In this document: positions 1 to 11,108 of the stretch, in pieces
Layout: each line of letters starts with the position of its first letter
Position numbering within the stretch: the stretch's first letter is position 1
Source: Deroplatys truncata
Taxonomy: Eukaryota > Arthropoda > Insecta > Mantodea > Mantidae
DNA length: 64,000 nt
Direction: 5' to 3'
Assembly: GCA_030765065.1 (NCBI GenBank)
Contig: CM060977.1
Location: 158,544,052-158,608,051 of the forward strand
Notes under the pieces: generated by a model
What the model was told of the DNA's origin: nothing
What the model saw: the letters and a program-made list of their open reading frames with translations, nothing else
Databases searched by the model: none
Position numbers and translations under genes: made by a program

Positions 1-80
1 CAGTCAGGGAGACGGTCCTGGTGGGATTTGAACCGTAGACCCCCTGTTCACGAGTCCGCGCCTTAACGACCTCGGCAGTG
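1..80 (-). mobile_element. tRNA-like head of a SINE, cut by the window edge
   Basis: Read on the minus strand this stretch has a tRNA-type A-box region (GAGGTCGTTAAGGCG) and a B box (GGTTCAAATCC) at tRNA-like spacing. These are the two internal RNA polymerase III promoter elements. A genuine tRNA cloverleaf with a full acceptor stem is not convincing, and five other tRNA-like SINE heads lie in the window, so I call it a SINE head. Its body would lie before base 1. Confidence 0.45.
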
Positions 81-189
81 TCGGTAAAGATAACCTGAAA
101 TCTTCATAAAAGAAAATTCGCTATATTGATGCCCTGAAAACTGTATTTTGATACTGTCGTCACAGTCAATTGTACACTTACTCGTTTAA

Positions 190-1435
190 ATTTGTTTCCC
201 CCTGTTTCTATAGCCCCTTGTAACTGCTGTGGACATATTGAGGCAGTATTTTTAACACTTAAATGATTTCAGTCAAATTATGTAATATAAATATAATAAC
301 AGCCCGCCTTAAATCAGTATGTGTATGTAACAATATATAAAAAGTGTATATTACACTCATTGTAAATGTTTATATTATTGTATACATGTAATAATGTTAT
401 CTGAATGTATTACGTAATTTAATAATGTAGGAGCTGTGAGAATAAAAGGTTAAAAGTTGCTAACAATGACGTAACCTTGAGGAAATAATGAATAAGAAAG
501 TGTAATAATGCTACTAGTCATTCTTGGAGAAATAATAATGTAATTTTTGTGACAGTTTATAAAATAGCCAATCAACAACCAGATAAAAGTTTAAGTTAAA
601 TAAAAGTGTTCTATTGGATTAGGAATAACCAATCAGAGACTTGAAATACAGAAATTTACAAATTTAGGCGGTTGAAATCAAGTCAATTGCTTGTAAACAG
701 CGCTCATAAGTCATAACTGGACGCGTTGGTTGTTGACAGTGTTCCTAATCGGACGCGAGACACGTCCTCGAGAAATTTAATACCTACGTATTCTTGTGAG
801 ACGAAAATAGTTTTACGTGTTAAAAAGTGCAAGTAATTAATTAAAAAAATCTCACAGCTCTTATTTAAATTGTGTCAAGAATTAATAAAAAGGAGTGAAT
901 TAAACATTATAATCTGTGTAAGCCTACATTCTTCAGCCGCACTACGCCTTGCTAAGACATCCATGTCTCTAACAAAAATACTGACGCAGCTGAGGCAAAC
1001 ATAAATATATAATATTTAAAGAAACAGTCAAATTACAAAGTTAATATTTTTTAAACATTTGGAGCAAAGGCCACCGGAAAGTACATTTGGGGCGAAGACT
1101 ACCGGAAACCGGCTACTATACGTGCGGTTGCAACGAACTTCAAGTTCGGCTCCCCAACATAAAAACTACAATCCAATTCCTACTTCAAATTGGCTTTCCA
1201 TACGTGAAGCAATCACCTATCTTCAATATTAGGGACTTTGGCTGAAATATTTTGATTTAGCTTATTGTAGGTTTTCGTCGTTTTTAAGTTATTCTCACAT
1301 GCATACTTCTAGACTCTAGGAAGGGAAGGGAATAATCCTAAATAAAGATAAATTCTCACCCCTGCCGGGAATCGAACCCGGGATCTACGGGTGAGAAGTT
1401 AGCTCGCTGATCGTTTGACCACGGGGGCAGCCACG
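190..1435 (-). mobile_element. tRNA-derived SINE (family IV, copy 1), split by a solo LTR
   Basis: The tRNA-like head is at about 1362-1433 on the minus strand, with a B box GGGTTCGATTCCCGG and a Glu-tRNA-like TTCTCACCC anticodon region. The body runs to about 190 and is interrupted by the LTR at 239-1225. The body matches the copy at 35338-35632: shared blocks include the motif around AGAGTCTRSAAGT and, near the 3' end, AACTGCTGTGGNCATAT. The head is different in that copy. The 3' boundary is approximate. Confidence 0.6.
239..1225 (+). mobile_element. Solo LTR (LTR-1)
   Basis: The unit starts TGAGGCAGTATTT and ends CTTCA, giving the TG...CA ends of LTRs. It is flanked by a 4-bp target duplication ATAT at 235-238 and 1226-1229. 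It is 987 bp long and aligns along its length with 20977-21969, and in reverse with 37342-38391. No gag or pol sequence follows. Near its 3' end are two blocks, at about 1138 and 1183, that begin CTTCAA and continue with a motif like the PBS-type string seen in the other copies (GGCTCCCCAAC; TTGGCTTTCC). It interrupts SINE family IV copy 1. Confidence 0.85.
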
Positions 1436-1789
1436 TTAAAAACTGTGATTGAAATAAATTTGTTTATTCACAGGTGTTCTTTGTCCATAGAATACAATTG
1501 AAATAACGAACTTCAGTGGTATGCTTCAACTATCACCTACCACTTTTATAACATTGGTTCTATAGGCTTGCATACTGTTTTGGGCGGAGATTGTTTACTC
1601 GTTCTTTACGATGAACAAGTCTGAATAAATAAGTGCCTATTGCCTCCTGTTACTCAAATTGTAATGCTTAACGCAGATGTAAAAAGGAAGAATGAGATTC
1701 GAAAATGTCGTTCACTGCAATTCGAATCGCATGACACATTTGGCGCACAGTGCCACCTGTGTCGTCTACCTTGTTAGTGCAAGGTAAAC

Positions 1790-2378
1790 GAAAAGGTGAC
1801 CCGCAATAATTATTATGTTTGGACTTTCACTGTCATTCCCTCTCTGTCTGGCTATCCTTTTGCGCTTTAGCTGAGGCACGGTGGCGGTATTAAATGTCAA
1901 AAACATGACATTGATGAGAATGAAATCATTTTCACCACCCCTGGTGTCCGGGAGGCAGGGATAAGGTGAAAGGTGATAAGGTTCGCAGGCAGACAGTCCC
2001 ACAGAGACACACAGAAGTCTCTAATATTTCCAGTTTAAGCACCATCCGAGAGAGGGCGACGAAGTGACCCTAACGGGCGGACAACGCACCCTGGCGTTCA
2101 CAGGAAGAACTATTTCCAATGCGCGAAAAGCTATGCTATCTGCCCGACACGCAGCACCCCGAAGACACACTGAAACGTGAAAGGGAGAGATGAAATGAGA
2201 GGAAATTGGGTAAAAGAGAAATCGTGGTAGAGTATACCATCCCGGCATTCGCCTAGGTGACCAGGGGAAAACCACCAAAATCCCATCGCCAGAGTGGGCG
2301 GTACCGGGAATCGAACCCGGGACTTCCCGAATGCGGGCCACAGACTTTGCCGCCCGAGCCATCCCGCTCGGTCCGAAG
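1790..2378 (-). mobile_element. Long GC-rich tRNA-derived SINE (family B, copy 1)
   Basis: The minus strand begins with a tRNA-like head (GGGATGGCTCGGGCGG, then B box GGGTTCGATTCCCGG). It is followed by a GC-rich body that matches the copies at 15681-16228 and 30975-31513, for example in the GGGTTTTTCGGG-like and AATTTCCTCTCATTTCATCTC blocks and the AAATATTAGAGACT block. The far end near 1790 is approximate. Several open frames over this region exist only because the body is GC-rich; none resembles a protein. Confidence 0.65.
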
Positions 2379-2607
2379 TATATAACTCGCAGGTGGTTGG
2401 TAAGAATACGAGCATTGGATCCAAATGTGATTCTCCATTTTAGTTATTTAGCCAGATAATTCATACATATCATCTTCTAGGTTCCTCTGTACTTTTTTTC
2501 CAAAAATAATTAAAAACCGTGATATACGTGTTCTTCAGTTTAAAACAAAATATTTAGGCGGAAACCCAAAACTTCTGTAGTGACACTGTGCCGGTAATTG
2601 TGGCGGT

Positions 2608-2886
2608 AAATTAAATTAAATTGAGTTTTATTTATGGACGCTCTTTAACTGCTGTGGTCTTAGCGTCCCATTCTACATTGGGCGTGAAAGACAGGTAATT
2701 TTGCTCTTCTTTTATCAGGCTTGAGGTTCTTTTACGTGCCGTAAATTTACAACACTTCCCTTCTGAAGAAAGCCATGCTAAGGTTTTTTACGCCCGAAGA
2801 AAAAAATCCATCGCTCCGCCGGGTTTGAACCCACTACCTCTGAAATTGGAGACTAGCATGGTGACCGCTATACCACGGAGGACGAC
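2608..2886 (-). mobile_element. tRNA-derived SINE (family A, copy a)
   Basis: One of six copies of a roughly 290-bp SINE. On the minus strand the head reads GTCGTCCTCCGTGGTATAG, with a B box GGGTTCAAACCCGG-like site. The body contains the paired motifs GGGCGTAAAAATCCTTAGCA and AAGCCTGATAAAGAGG, and the tail is CATAAATAAAACTCAATTTAA. The head resembles Val, Asp or Gly tRNAs. This copy is moderately diverged and ends in a TTAAATTAAATT tail. Confidence 0.8.
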
Positions 2887-2934
2887 AATTGAGTAATGGT
2901 GTTACCAGTGATGATAACGCAATAATAATAATTA

Positions 2935-3805
2935 ATTGCATTCATATGACTTTCTTTACCCACTATCGTTTATTATTTTTATATCTCTTCACAATCATTA
3001 CAAAAGTTTTGTTTTTCCATCTAATCTAAGTTAATTGAGTTAAACGTTTGCAGAAACGTTTCTTACACATTTCATTGTAAGTAAAAGAGGGATACAGGAG
3101 ATGCGCTGCTCAAATGTTTCAAAACGGAATCCTATATAGTCGCCTTGAAATGTCCTACTGTTTCCATGGCATTGCGACAAACAACTGAATAGTGACGGCA
3201 CCTTTAAAAAATGATAAGGTTTAACAAGGTTAAACAAAAAGTTTGAAACTCAAATCAGCAATAACAGATATTTCGGAAATGGCTGATGCCACAAAAAATG
3301 TATTTCAAAATAAATGTTGCTTTTTAAAGAGACTTAGATTGTATGTAGTATGTTTTTGTTATAGGCTTATCCATTATACAAAATTATACAAAGTTTCTCC
3401 CTAATGAAGAAGACTTCACAGGCTATTCCCAGACAATTCAAAGTTTACATTTTATTTGTCTTGTAAATATCTTAAATATATAATATTTTAACGAAAACTG
3501 TTATAACTATTTTTGAGGGGAAAAAAGGATAGAACATTTTTCCATGTAATGGGTAGTTTGCGGTGGACGAATTTCCTTGAAAACCTTTGTCATATCTTTG
3601 GAAGATACTTAACTTAAACACCTACTTTGGTATTTATCCAACGTTTTTCAGTTATGTTGTTCACACAAACAGGGCTTTTCGCTTTTTTTTTCCTAATACA
3701 GAGAGCTTCAAAACTTGTATTGCAGGTGAAAGCTTGATAACGAATTTTTGGGTGGGATGCAATAATTCCGCTATCTCTAGGTACATGGCAAAGAAAGTAA
3801 TAATA
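2935..3805 (+). repeat. REP repeat, copy 1 (roughly full length)
   Basis: REP is a roughly 820-bp dispersed repeat found at least eleven times here in both orientations. Its ends carry short inverted CTTTCTCTAC motifs. Inside are conserved blocks: ACACATTTCGTTGTAGGT, the CAGGCTATTCCCAGA region, TTCCATGTAAAGGGTAG, CTTCGTGTCGCATCT, and ATTTTTGGGTGGAATGCAA near the 3' end. No protein family is recognisable; open frames across it are chance readings of the shared sequence. This copy is well diverged. Confidence 0.75.
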
Positions 3806-4757
3806 ATTTATTCCTTTGCACTTAGCGTTGAAGTTGTGCGTCTCCTGTTCGTATTTTTACGAACTAGCTTTACGACTACCCTTCCACAACCTCTTTCTAT
3901 GTTTGGTACCATGGCACCCCATGTGTTGAATGGCGCATTGTGAAGGAAACAATACAAGCGTACTGGCAATCTTTCAACGCTCCCATTTCTCCCTGTGGGA
4001 TTTCTACTGCAGTATATGCGTTGTCATTGCGTTTATTCAGGGCACGTTAGTTAGAATTATGCATTCGAACCTTAATTCAAGATTTTATTTTCCTTTCGTT
4101 ACGATTCTTATCTTAAAATAAGTTACGGTTAACTTCGTTTATCAAATTGATGACGTCACATTGCCCTCCACGGTCTTCCACAATGGCCGCTGAAGAATAA
4201 TCGATAGATTCACCTATTCAAGCATTCATCAATGACGTGTTGCACAATCATTTATTCCTTCATGGCAGTATGACAGAGAGCACAAAGAGAATATGTTTGA
4301 TGCACGCAAAAAAAAAAAAAAATGTTTTGAATAATGCGCCCTCCAAAGAAGAAGCGGCTGAGTGTGTCATAGCAGTCAAACCCTTCCCTTTTTACTACAG
4401 TCGGAAGCACATACGAAGACAGTTGAGTGCAGGTTGCGCAGTAGTACTGCTCTGAGTCACAAGTATCTAAACATGTAATGACTAAACCAGTTAAACGCAG
4501 TTTAATGTTTTGGGCTGCACTTAAGATTTAAATGCTGTTGAACAGCTTTTCTAAAGTTCTTAGTTACACATTTTGTCACATCAATTCCAGGAATATGTGT
4601 TCCTTTTCCTAGTCCCAGGAATAGACAACCTGTATGATCGAACCTAGCTGCACTTACAACACAAATGGAAATCGAAGAGACTGCCGTCTACATTAATCTT
4701 AGACATACAGAGTGCATTTAAGTAGCGATTTTCCTTACTGCCTTTGATCATTGTTTA

Positions 4758-4758
<1 letters not shown>
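3806..4758. other. No gene or named repeat recognised
   Basis: Short open frames at 3930-4121 and 4237-4455 show no recognisable domain and no repeat partner in the window. There is a short A run near 4310. I see nothing else to call. Confidence 0.5.

Positions 4759-4788
<30 letters not shown>
4759..4788 (+). repeat. (GT)n microsatellite
   Basis: About 14 uninterrupted GT units. It lies just beyond the apparent 3' end of the LINE fragment on the minus strand, where it would read as a CA repeat following an A-rich tail. It may therefore have grown from that tail. Confidence 0.9.
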
Positions 4789-4791
<3 letters not shown>

Positions 4792-6040
4792 AATTCTGAT
4801 AATGGATTCTAGTTCTAGTTTAAAAAGGGGTGGGTTTTATTTCCAAGTACTGCGACTTCAAAGATCTATTGCGCATCCCCCCTTTCATCAGTTAAGTAGT
4901 AATGAACTTAACCAGACTGCTAACTGAGGCTTTCGATAGTTCATCTATCTTTGGAAAGTGATTACCAAAAATACTTGCTCTTTGATTCGCAAGAACAGGG
5001 CAATCACATTGCAGATGAGTAACAGTCTCATCTCCTTCTAGGCATCTACTACAGATAGGATTGTTGAACAATCCCATTCTGTATAGATTAAACTTTAGGG
5101 CACAGTGTCCTGTAATGAATCTTGTTGCCCATGCAAGCCTTCTTTTACTAAGACCGCGCAAATACTTTGCCCTGCTGTTGTCCAGGTCTGTGATAAACAA
5201 CTTGGAATGTCTGCAACCCTCAATGGAGTTCCAGTAGTTCTTGTGTTCTGCTTGAGCCCAGCACTTGATAGCCTGTTTCACTGGTCTGTAGGACACCCCC
5301 CCAGTACACCATGGGATTTCGCTGCCAATCTTGGCTGTTTTATCTGCTTTCTCATTGCTTGGTATACCTGTGTGTCCTGGCACCCACATAAGTTGAACCT
5401 TATTGTATTCAGCCAGTGTCATTAAGGATTCCCGGCATTCTGAGACCAGCTTTGATTTTACTGATGGTGATTCAAGTGCTTTAAGAACAGCATGACTGTC
5501 TGAGAGAATAAGAACACTTCTTTTCTTATATCTCCTTTTAATGCTTTTCATGACACTGGCTAGGATTGCATAAACCTCAGCGTGGAAAACTGTAGCTAAA
5601 GTACCCAGATTATAAGAAATCTGGGTGCTATTATCACAAAGCCCAGCCCCCATTTCTGATTTGGTTCTAGAACCATCAGCACACCAGATTGAGCCTTTGT
5701 TGTTATGCGGTTTTACCAGTCTTTCCAGACCGTAAAGTTCAATTCAAACTTGAATCTTGGTTCAAGAATGTCAGTCCTCATATTGAGTATCTGTTGTACA
5801 TTCTTATCCCAAGGAAGCTTGAGATGATTAATATGTCCAGTATTAGACACTTTGGTTTGGCGACAAATACGGTGATACGCGATCATGGCTTCTGCCTTCA
5901 TCCATATGTAGAGAGGTATGAGCCCAATCAGCATCTCCATTGCCGCAGTTGGAGTAGTTTTGAAAGCTCCCATTATTGAAATGCAGAAGGTCCTCTATAA
6001 ATTGTGGATTGTGGATTAGTCGTCCGGCTCTACAAAATTT
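4789..6040 (-). pseudogene. 5'-truncated LINE: end of reverse transcriptase plus RNase H domain
   Basis: Two minus-strand frames join across a frameshift near 5705. The first, 5713-5973, gives the end of a reverse transcriptase (GAFKTTPTAAMEMLIGL, typical of the RT/RNase H linker in R1, LOA, I and Jockey-type LINEs). The second, 4892 to about 5706, is an RNase H domain with all four acidic residues in context: D in WCADGS, E in FHAEVYAI, D in LILSDSHA and D in NEKADKTAK. It is followed by a Cys/His cluster (CSRCLEG...HLQCDC). The endonuclease and most of the RT are missing, as expected for a 5'-truncated insertion. The stop is near 4892 and a short 3' UTR runs to the CA repeat. I place it in the RNase H-bearing LINE clades but not in a single one. 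Confidence 0.85.
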
Positions 6041-7128
6041 CTGAAGGCCGCCTAATATTGAAATCTATAAATGACTTGCACTGGCACTTAGGATAGTCTA
6101 AACCTCCGAAATACTATCGTCGTTTTATGCATCCGGCGATACACGACTGACTTCTAAAGCTTCTGTAGGTGCCAGCATATCATCAAGAAAGAGCAATAGG
6201 ACCCTGTATAGCTGAAAGATTTCGTCACTTTCAGTACCTGTAGCGTTTTAGTGTAATTTCTATTTAATTTTATGAATTTCGTAATTTGTGTTTTCACAGC
6301 TAGGTTATAAGCTAAACATTTTAATAAAATTATTATAATTATTGTAATTTTATTTTAAATATTTGGCTTTAATTGAGTTAATTGCTGACTTCCATAGTTC
6401 TCGAAACATCAGTAAGCACGATTCAGTAACAAAATTTAGGCTTTCCAGAATAAATTACGAACTAGGAATTTATGTGTTTTCAATCTTACTGCACTTAAAA
6501 TCAGATAATGAACTCGAACCGATTCTCCTCTCCCGGCCCATATTATAATTGTACTCACATTACCCTAACACCTAGTTTTGCTAGTGAAATGTACTCGTAA
6601 TCTTTCTCATTAACACTCAAGCATTAATTTAGAATTAACAGTTATTCGTTACATTTATTGCAATCTTGGCATTATTCGTAAGCTATAACTTACAATTCAT
6701 TCCTTTTTACAGGTAGTTGTTTAAACGCAGGCTGGTTTAAAATGTTAATTTATTGTTTGCTATTGACATGACATCCGTTCTTAGTAATAAGATTTGTGTG
6801 ACTAGAAAACGGGCAAAAGATTCTTATTACGATACTTATTCCCAAAAGCTTGCCCTTATTGTATTTTGATAGTTCCAATAATGAAAACTCAGTTACGTAA
6901 TGAAATTTGTTTTTTAAAATCTGGTATGTAACAGTTACATGGCTTTCTTCATATATTCTAGTTCTCAGGTTCACCACATGTACCTTCCATGCTTGTTCTT
7001 CTATACACTTTACATTAATCACGACCCAGAAATGTTTTCAGGTTAAGTAATGCGAACTGTCGAATCCAGGATGCGGAGATTCATAGTCAATGTTTATCAG
7101 TCACGAGCAAAGAGTTTATACTAGAATC
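6041..7128. other. No gene or named repeat recognised
   Basis: AT-rich sequence. Open frames at 6363-6548 and 6750-7022 have no recognisable motif. Confidence 0.5.
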
Positions 7129-7405
7129 ATGCTAGCCTCTAGTTCCCGAGGTTGCGCGTTCAAACCCGGCGGAGGGCGATGGATTTTTTCGGGCGTAAAA
7201 ATCCTTAGCATGGCTTCCTTCGGAAGGGAAGTAAAGCCGGTGGTCCCGTGTCGTAGATTTACGGCACTTAAAAGAACCTCAAGCCTGATAAAGAGGCCTC
7301 TGAGCAAAATTACTGATCTTTCACGACCAATATAGAATGGGACGCTAAGACCATAGTAGTTAAAGAGCGTCCATAAATAAACCTCAGTATAATTTAACTC
7401 CTAAC
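7129..7405 (+). mobile_element. SINE family A, copy b (head truncated)
   Basis: It matches the family from CATGCTAGCCTCTAGTTCC through the body to the tail CATAAATAAACCTCAGT, but the first 25 or so bases of the tRNA head are missing. It is otherwise one of the less diverged copies. The open frames on both strands (7090-7335, 7116-7307) are readings of the SINE. Confidence 0.8.
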
Positions 7406-7906
7406 CCCTCCAAAAAGGAAAATCTCTGGTTTTCATATCTTCATAATGTTGCACTAAAAGTTGTTCAGCCAAACAACTTCTGACTTGAACTATGAGGGAA
7501 GGGGGAAGCATACAACAGCGAATATTTCGGAAATTATTTTAAGCACAAGAAAAATTACTGGGTATATTTTAATGAACTCTACATTTTTTCTGCAGAAAGT
7601 TATCTATACTTTATACTTTCTCAGTTACATAAAATTCAATGAGGATCAAGACAACTTCTCCACTATTTCTACAAAGCTGAAAATATAAATATTATTCACT
7701 ATGCCATCGTCTCGAAGTTATTACGTTTCAATAAAAATCTTTGAAACCATTTTTAAGAAAATACAAACTACGAAAGCTCCTCTTTCATGTAAAGAGTTGA
7801 TTGGGGTAGCCCGAATTGGCTGAAAACTTTCGTCATGCAACCTTTAAACGTGCCTTAAGTAGGAAACTGGACTTTGGTTTACTTACGCTGTTCACAGATT
7901 GGCACA
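7406..7906. other. No gene recognised
   Basis: AT-rich spacer between a SINE and a Tc1-like element. No motif or repeat partner seen. Confidence 0.5.
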
Positions 7907-7908
7907 TA

Positions 7909-9082
7909 CACTACGTGATCAAACGTATCCGGACACCTGGCAGAAAATGACGTATAAGTTCGTGGCGCCCTCCATCGGTAATGCTGGAAGTCAATATGGT
8001 GTTGGCCCAACCTTTGCCTTGATGACAGCGTTCACTCTCGCAGGCATACTTTCAATCAGTTGCTGGAAGGTTTCTTGGAGAATAGCAACCCATTCTTCCC
8101 GGAGTGCGGAACTAGGAGAGGTATCGATGTACGATTCAAGTCAGGACTCTGTGCAGGCCAGTCCATTAAAGGGATGTTATTGTCGTGTAACCACTCCGCC
8201 ACAGCCCGTGCAGTATGAACATGAACAGGTGCTCGCTCGTGTTGAAAGATGCAATCGCCATCCCTGAATTGCTCTTCAACAGTGGGAAGCAAGAAGGTGC
8301 TTAAAATATCAATGTAGGTCTGAGCTGTGATCGTGCCACGCAAAACAACAAGGGGTGCAAGCTCCCTCCAGGAAAAACACGACCACACCATAACACCACC
8401 ACCTCCGAATTTCACTGTTGGCACTACATACGCTGGCAGATGACGTTCACCGGGCATTCGCCATACCCACACCCTGCCATCGGATCGTCACATTGTGTAC
8501 CATGATTCGTCACTCCATACAACGTTTTGCCACTATTCAATCGTGTAAGGTTGACGCTCCTTACACCAAGCGAGGCGTCGTTTGGCATTTTCCTGCGTGA
8601 TGTGTGGCTTATGAGCAGCCGCTCGACCATGGAATCCAAGGTTTCTCACCTCACGCCTAACTGTCATATTACTTGGAGTGGATTCTGATGCAGTTTGCAA
8701 TTCCTGTGTGATGGTCTGGATAGATGTTTGCCTATTACTCTTTACGACCCTCTTCAAATGTCGGCGGTCTCTGTTAGTCAACAGACGAGGTCGGCCTGTA
8801 CGCTTTTGTGCTGCACATGTCCCTTCACGTTTCCACTTCACTGTCACATCAGAAACAGTGGACCTAGGGATGTTTAGGAGTGTGGAAATCTCGTGTACAG
8901 ACTTCTGACACAAGTGACACCCAATTCGAAGTCCGTGAGTTCCACGGGGCGTCCCATTCTGCCGTTTCACGATGTCTAATGACTACTGAGGTCGCGGACC
9001 AGACAGTGGGTGGCAGCACAATGCACCTACGATGAGAAACGTATGTTTGTGGGGGTGTCCGGATACTTTTGATGACATAGTG
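7909..9082 (-). mobile_element. Tc1-like DNA transposon, both ends present
   Basis: The terminal inverted repeats match over about 28 bp. The left end starts CACTACGTGATCAAACG and the right end, reversed, starts CACTATGTCATCAAAAG; both continue to GTATCCGGACACC. The element is flanked by TA on both sides (7907-7908, 9083-9084), the standard Tc1/mariner target duplication. Its length, 1174 bp, is a little short for the family. The single gene is on the minus strand. Confidence 0.92.
8010..8970 (-). pseudogene. Tc1-like transposase, inactivated
   Basis: The N-terminal part (8533-8970) is a paired-type helix-turn-helix region: SVHEISTLLNIPRSTVSDV is the first helix-turn-helix, GRPRLL is the linker, and the second domain ends with NAKRRLAWCKER. 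After an in-frame stop the DDE domain continues (WSDES, then GGGGVMVWSCF). The second catalytic site, normally Q-D-N-A-P, reads QHERAPVH, so the Asp is lost. The third (DLNPIE) is broken to DLNRTS and the frame is then lost. The protein could not catalyse transposition. Confidence 0.9.
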
Positions 9083-9084
9083 TA

Positions 9085-10040
9085 GATCTTTTCTTAAAAG
9101 TCATTTCTGTTTATTATTGAGCCTCAAAACACGTATACTGTACAAAATTTCCATTTTTAAGAGGGTTCTGAAGCAGTGTATCCATTTAGTCCTGGCGTAA
9201 TAGTTAAATACTCGTACCCCGTGATCCTTTTAATTTGTTTGCCCCAACACCACTGATTTAATGCAATACTAAGTGTGGCATGCTCCATGTCAAAATATTC
9301 CTGGCCTTCATCTTTGTAAACCGTTCAGTCCCGATGGTCCTTATAGTATTATCCCTTATAGCCTGGTGTACCTATTTGATACAAAGGTGCTTTGTTACGG
9401 TTTTAGATTGCTAATGGTGTTTTATTTTTCTAATTTCATATTTACTAACCTTCAAGAATAAAATATAAGTATTCACAGCTGTTTTATATTTTACAAATAT
9501 TAATTTTTTCAATATAGCTGCTGTTTTTTAAATAATAAGAAGCAAAATCCATGCAACTGCAAATGTAACCCCGTAGACATCCAAGCGTGCCATCACACCA
9601 GTTATTTTACTTGGGTTATCCCCGTCCTGTACCACAAGCGCATTTGACTGCAGTCGCAGGGATTCGAATTCACGACGTTTGGCTTTGAATGGATGATCAG
9701 TGTATTTCGTTTCACTTTAACGGTCACGGGTGTTGAATCGCTTCGGTTCTTGTGAAAGGGATTTTGACGAATTAAAGGAAGAGCGGAATATGCAGCAAAA
9801 TAATTCCTGCATTAAGGGGTTAAAAAGCATTATTTTATAAATCTTTTTGCTGCAAAACAAAATATAGTTGCAAAATATTTTAATTCTCTACTATTGTTAA
9901 ATAATCCTAAATGCTATTATCTTTTCCCTCTCTATTTTACGTCGCTTTAATTGCGTGGTCATATCGCGACGGATCTGTGTGTGGCGGATGATGAGCCTTT
10001 TAGGTTTCATCCCTGTACCATACCATCTTCTTTCTGCCCG
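9085..10040. other. No gene; possible decayed tRNA-like site near 9630-9700
   Basis: A minus-strand string AATTCGAATCCCTG near 9653 resembles a polymerase III B box, but no convincing A box or SINE body was found. The open frame at 9273-9461 has no recognisable motif. Confidence 0.4.
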
Positions 10041-10190
10041 TGTCCACAGACCTTAGTGCTAGGCAGCTGTATATCTGCTTCTGTACGTGACGGGCAGATG
10101 AGTGCTTCGACGCATGTCCACAGAGACCTTAGTGTCAGGCAACTGTATATCTGCTTCAACACGCGCCCGGCAGATAGCATTAGGGTGTCG
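10041..10190 (+). repeat. Two-unit tandem duplication, about 75-bp period
   Basis: Unit 1 starts TGTCCACAGACCTTAGTG at 10041. Unit 2 starts TGTCCACAGAGACCTTAGTG at 10115. Both continue with CAACTGTATATCTGCTTC-like sequence and a CCGGCAGAT or CGGGCAGAT block. The two units are diverged, so the duplication is not recent. The open frame at 9951-10331 spans it without resembling a known protein. Confidence 0.75.
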
Positions 10191-11093
10191 TTCAGTCTAT
10201 CTGCTTTCATTATCTGTGGACAGATGACAGAGCACTCGCTATTATCAACTATTTTCATTTGTTACTATTGTTTCGGACTTAAGGGGGAACTTTGGGTCGT
10301 GGTATTAAATACCAATCTGATATTGGCCTAGCTGAGGGAAACCCGAAAAAAAACCAGTCAGATTGCTCGACACCCATCTAAAAATGGCTTAAGATGTATG
10401 AAAGATGAAAATAAACAGTTTCATTTATTTTTCGTAGATGATTAGGAAGTATCTACGTGTTTCACCTAACCGAAGTTCTGTCAGCACCTATGTTAGCCTA
10501 ACCCTTCGTTTGGCTCAGACTTGGCAGAGCGAGTATTGGAATCCACTAACCTTTAAGGTCGAAATTCCAACCAATTATGTTCAGTGTTTTAGCCAATTGA
10601 GTTACAAACCCGAGAACTGGTAGAACTATAAAGAATGCAAGTATTCAAGGCAAGCCATGGAGTTTGAAAAACCTGTTTTGGTCCAAAAACAAATCGAAAC
10701 ACTTGAAAGCAGTAAAGCATCAGAAGAGAATTCCACCCAGCTTACACACAGAAAAGTGGCGCCGTAGTCATGGCTATAGAAAATCTCTGATTGGCAGAAG
10801 TTTGCCTTAATAAGCAGAGCCACGTGGCAACTATGGTTCTTTGAAAGATGAAAACTATTGTTGTAGGCGAAGGGCAGCATGAGGTACATAACCCTATACA
10901 GTACAACTCCCCTTCATTGATACGTATCAGTGTGAAACCTGAAATAATACGGCAGTAATGTTTGGTGAGCTCAACGCTTGGTGATCTTAAGCTTGTGTAT
11001 TTTACGTCCGTTGCCTACCGAGCATTTCAATCAAATCAGGGAATATTGGCAAATGCTGGATTGAAACACCCAAAAATGAAATATAAAACCTTG
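10191..11093. other. No gene or repeat recognised
   Basis: No motif supports the open frames at 10438-10623 or 10626-10889. Confidence 0.5.
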
Positions 11094-11108
11094 AAAAGTT
11101 CTACTTCG

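Noticed and set aside
239..1225. Endogenous retrovirus
   Set aside because: Only LTR-like units are present; no gag, pol or env was seen, so a retroviral call is not supported.
1362..1433. Functional tRNA genes at the tRNA-like sites (1, 1362, 2300, 7131, 11111, 15682, 23452, 35560, 54841)
   Set aside because: Stems are incomplete, anticodon loops are irregular and each head is joined to a repeated body with target duplications, so they are SINE heads.
8678..8908. Coding frames on the plus strand at 7899-8908
   Set aside because: They are antisense shadows of the Tc1-like transposase.
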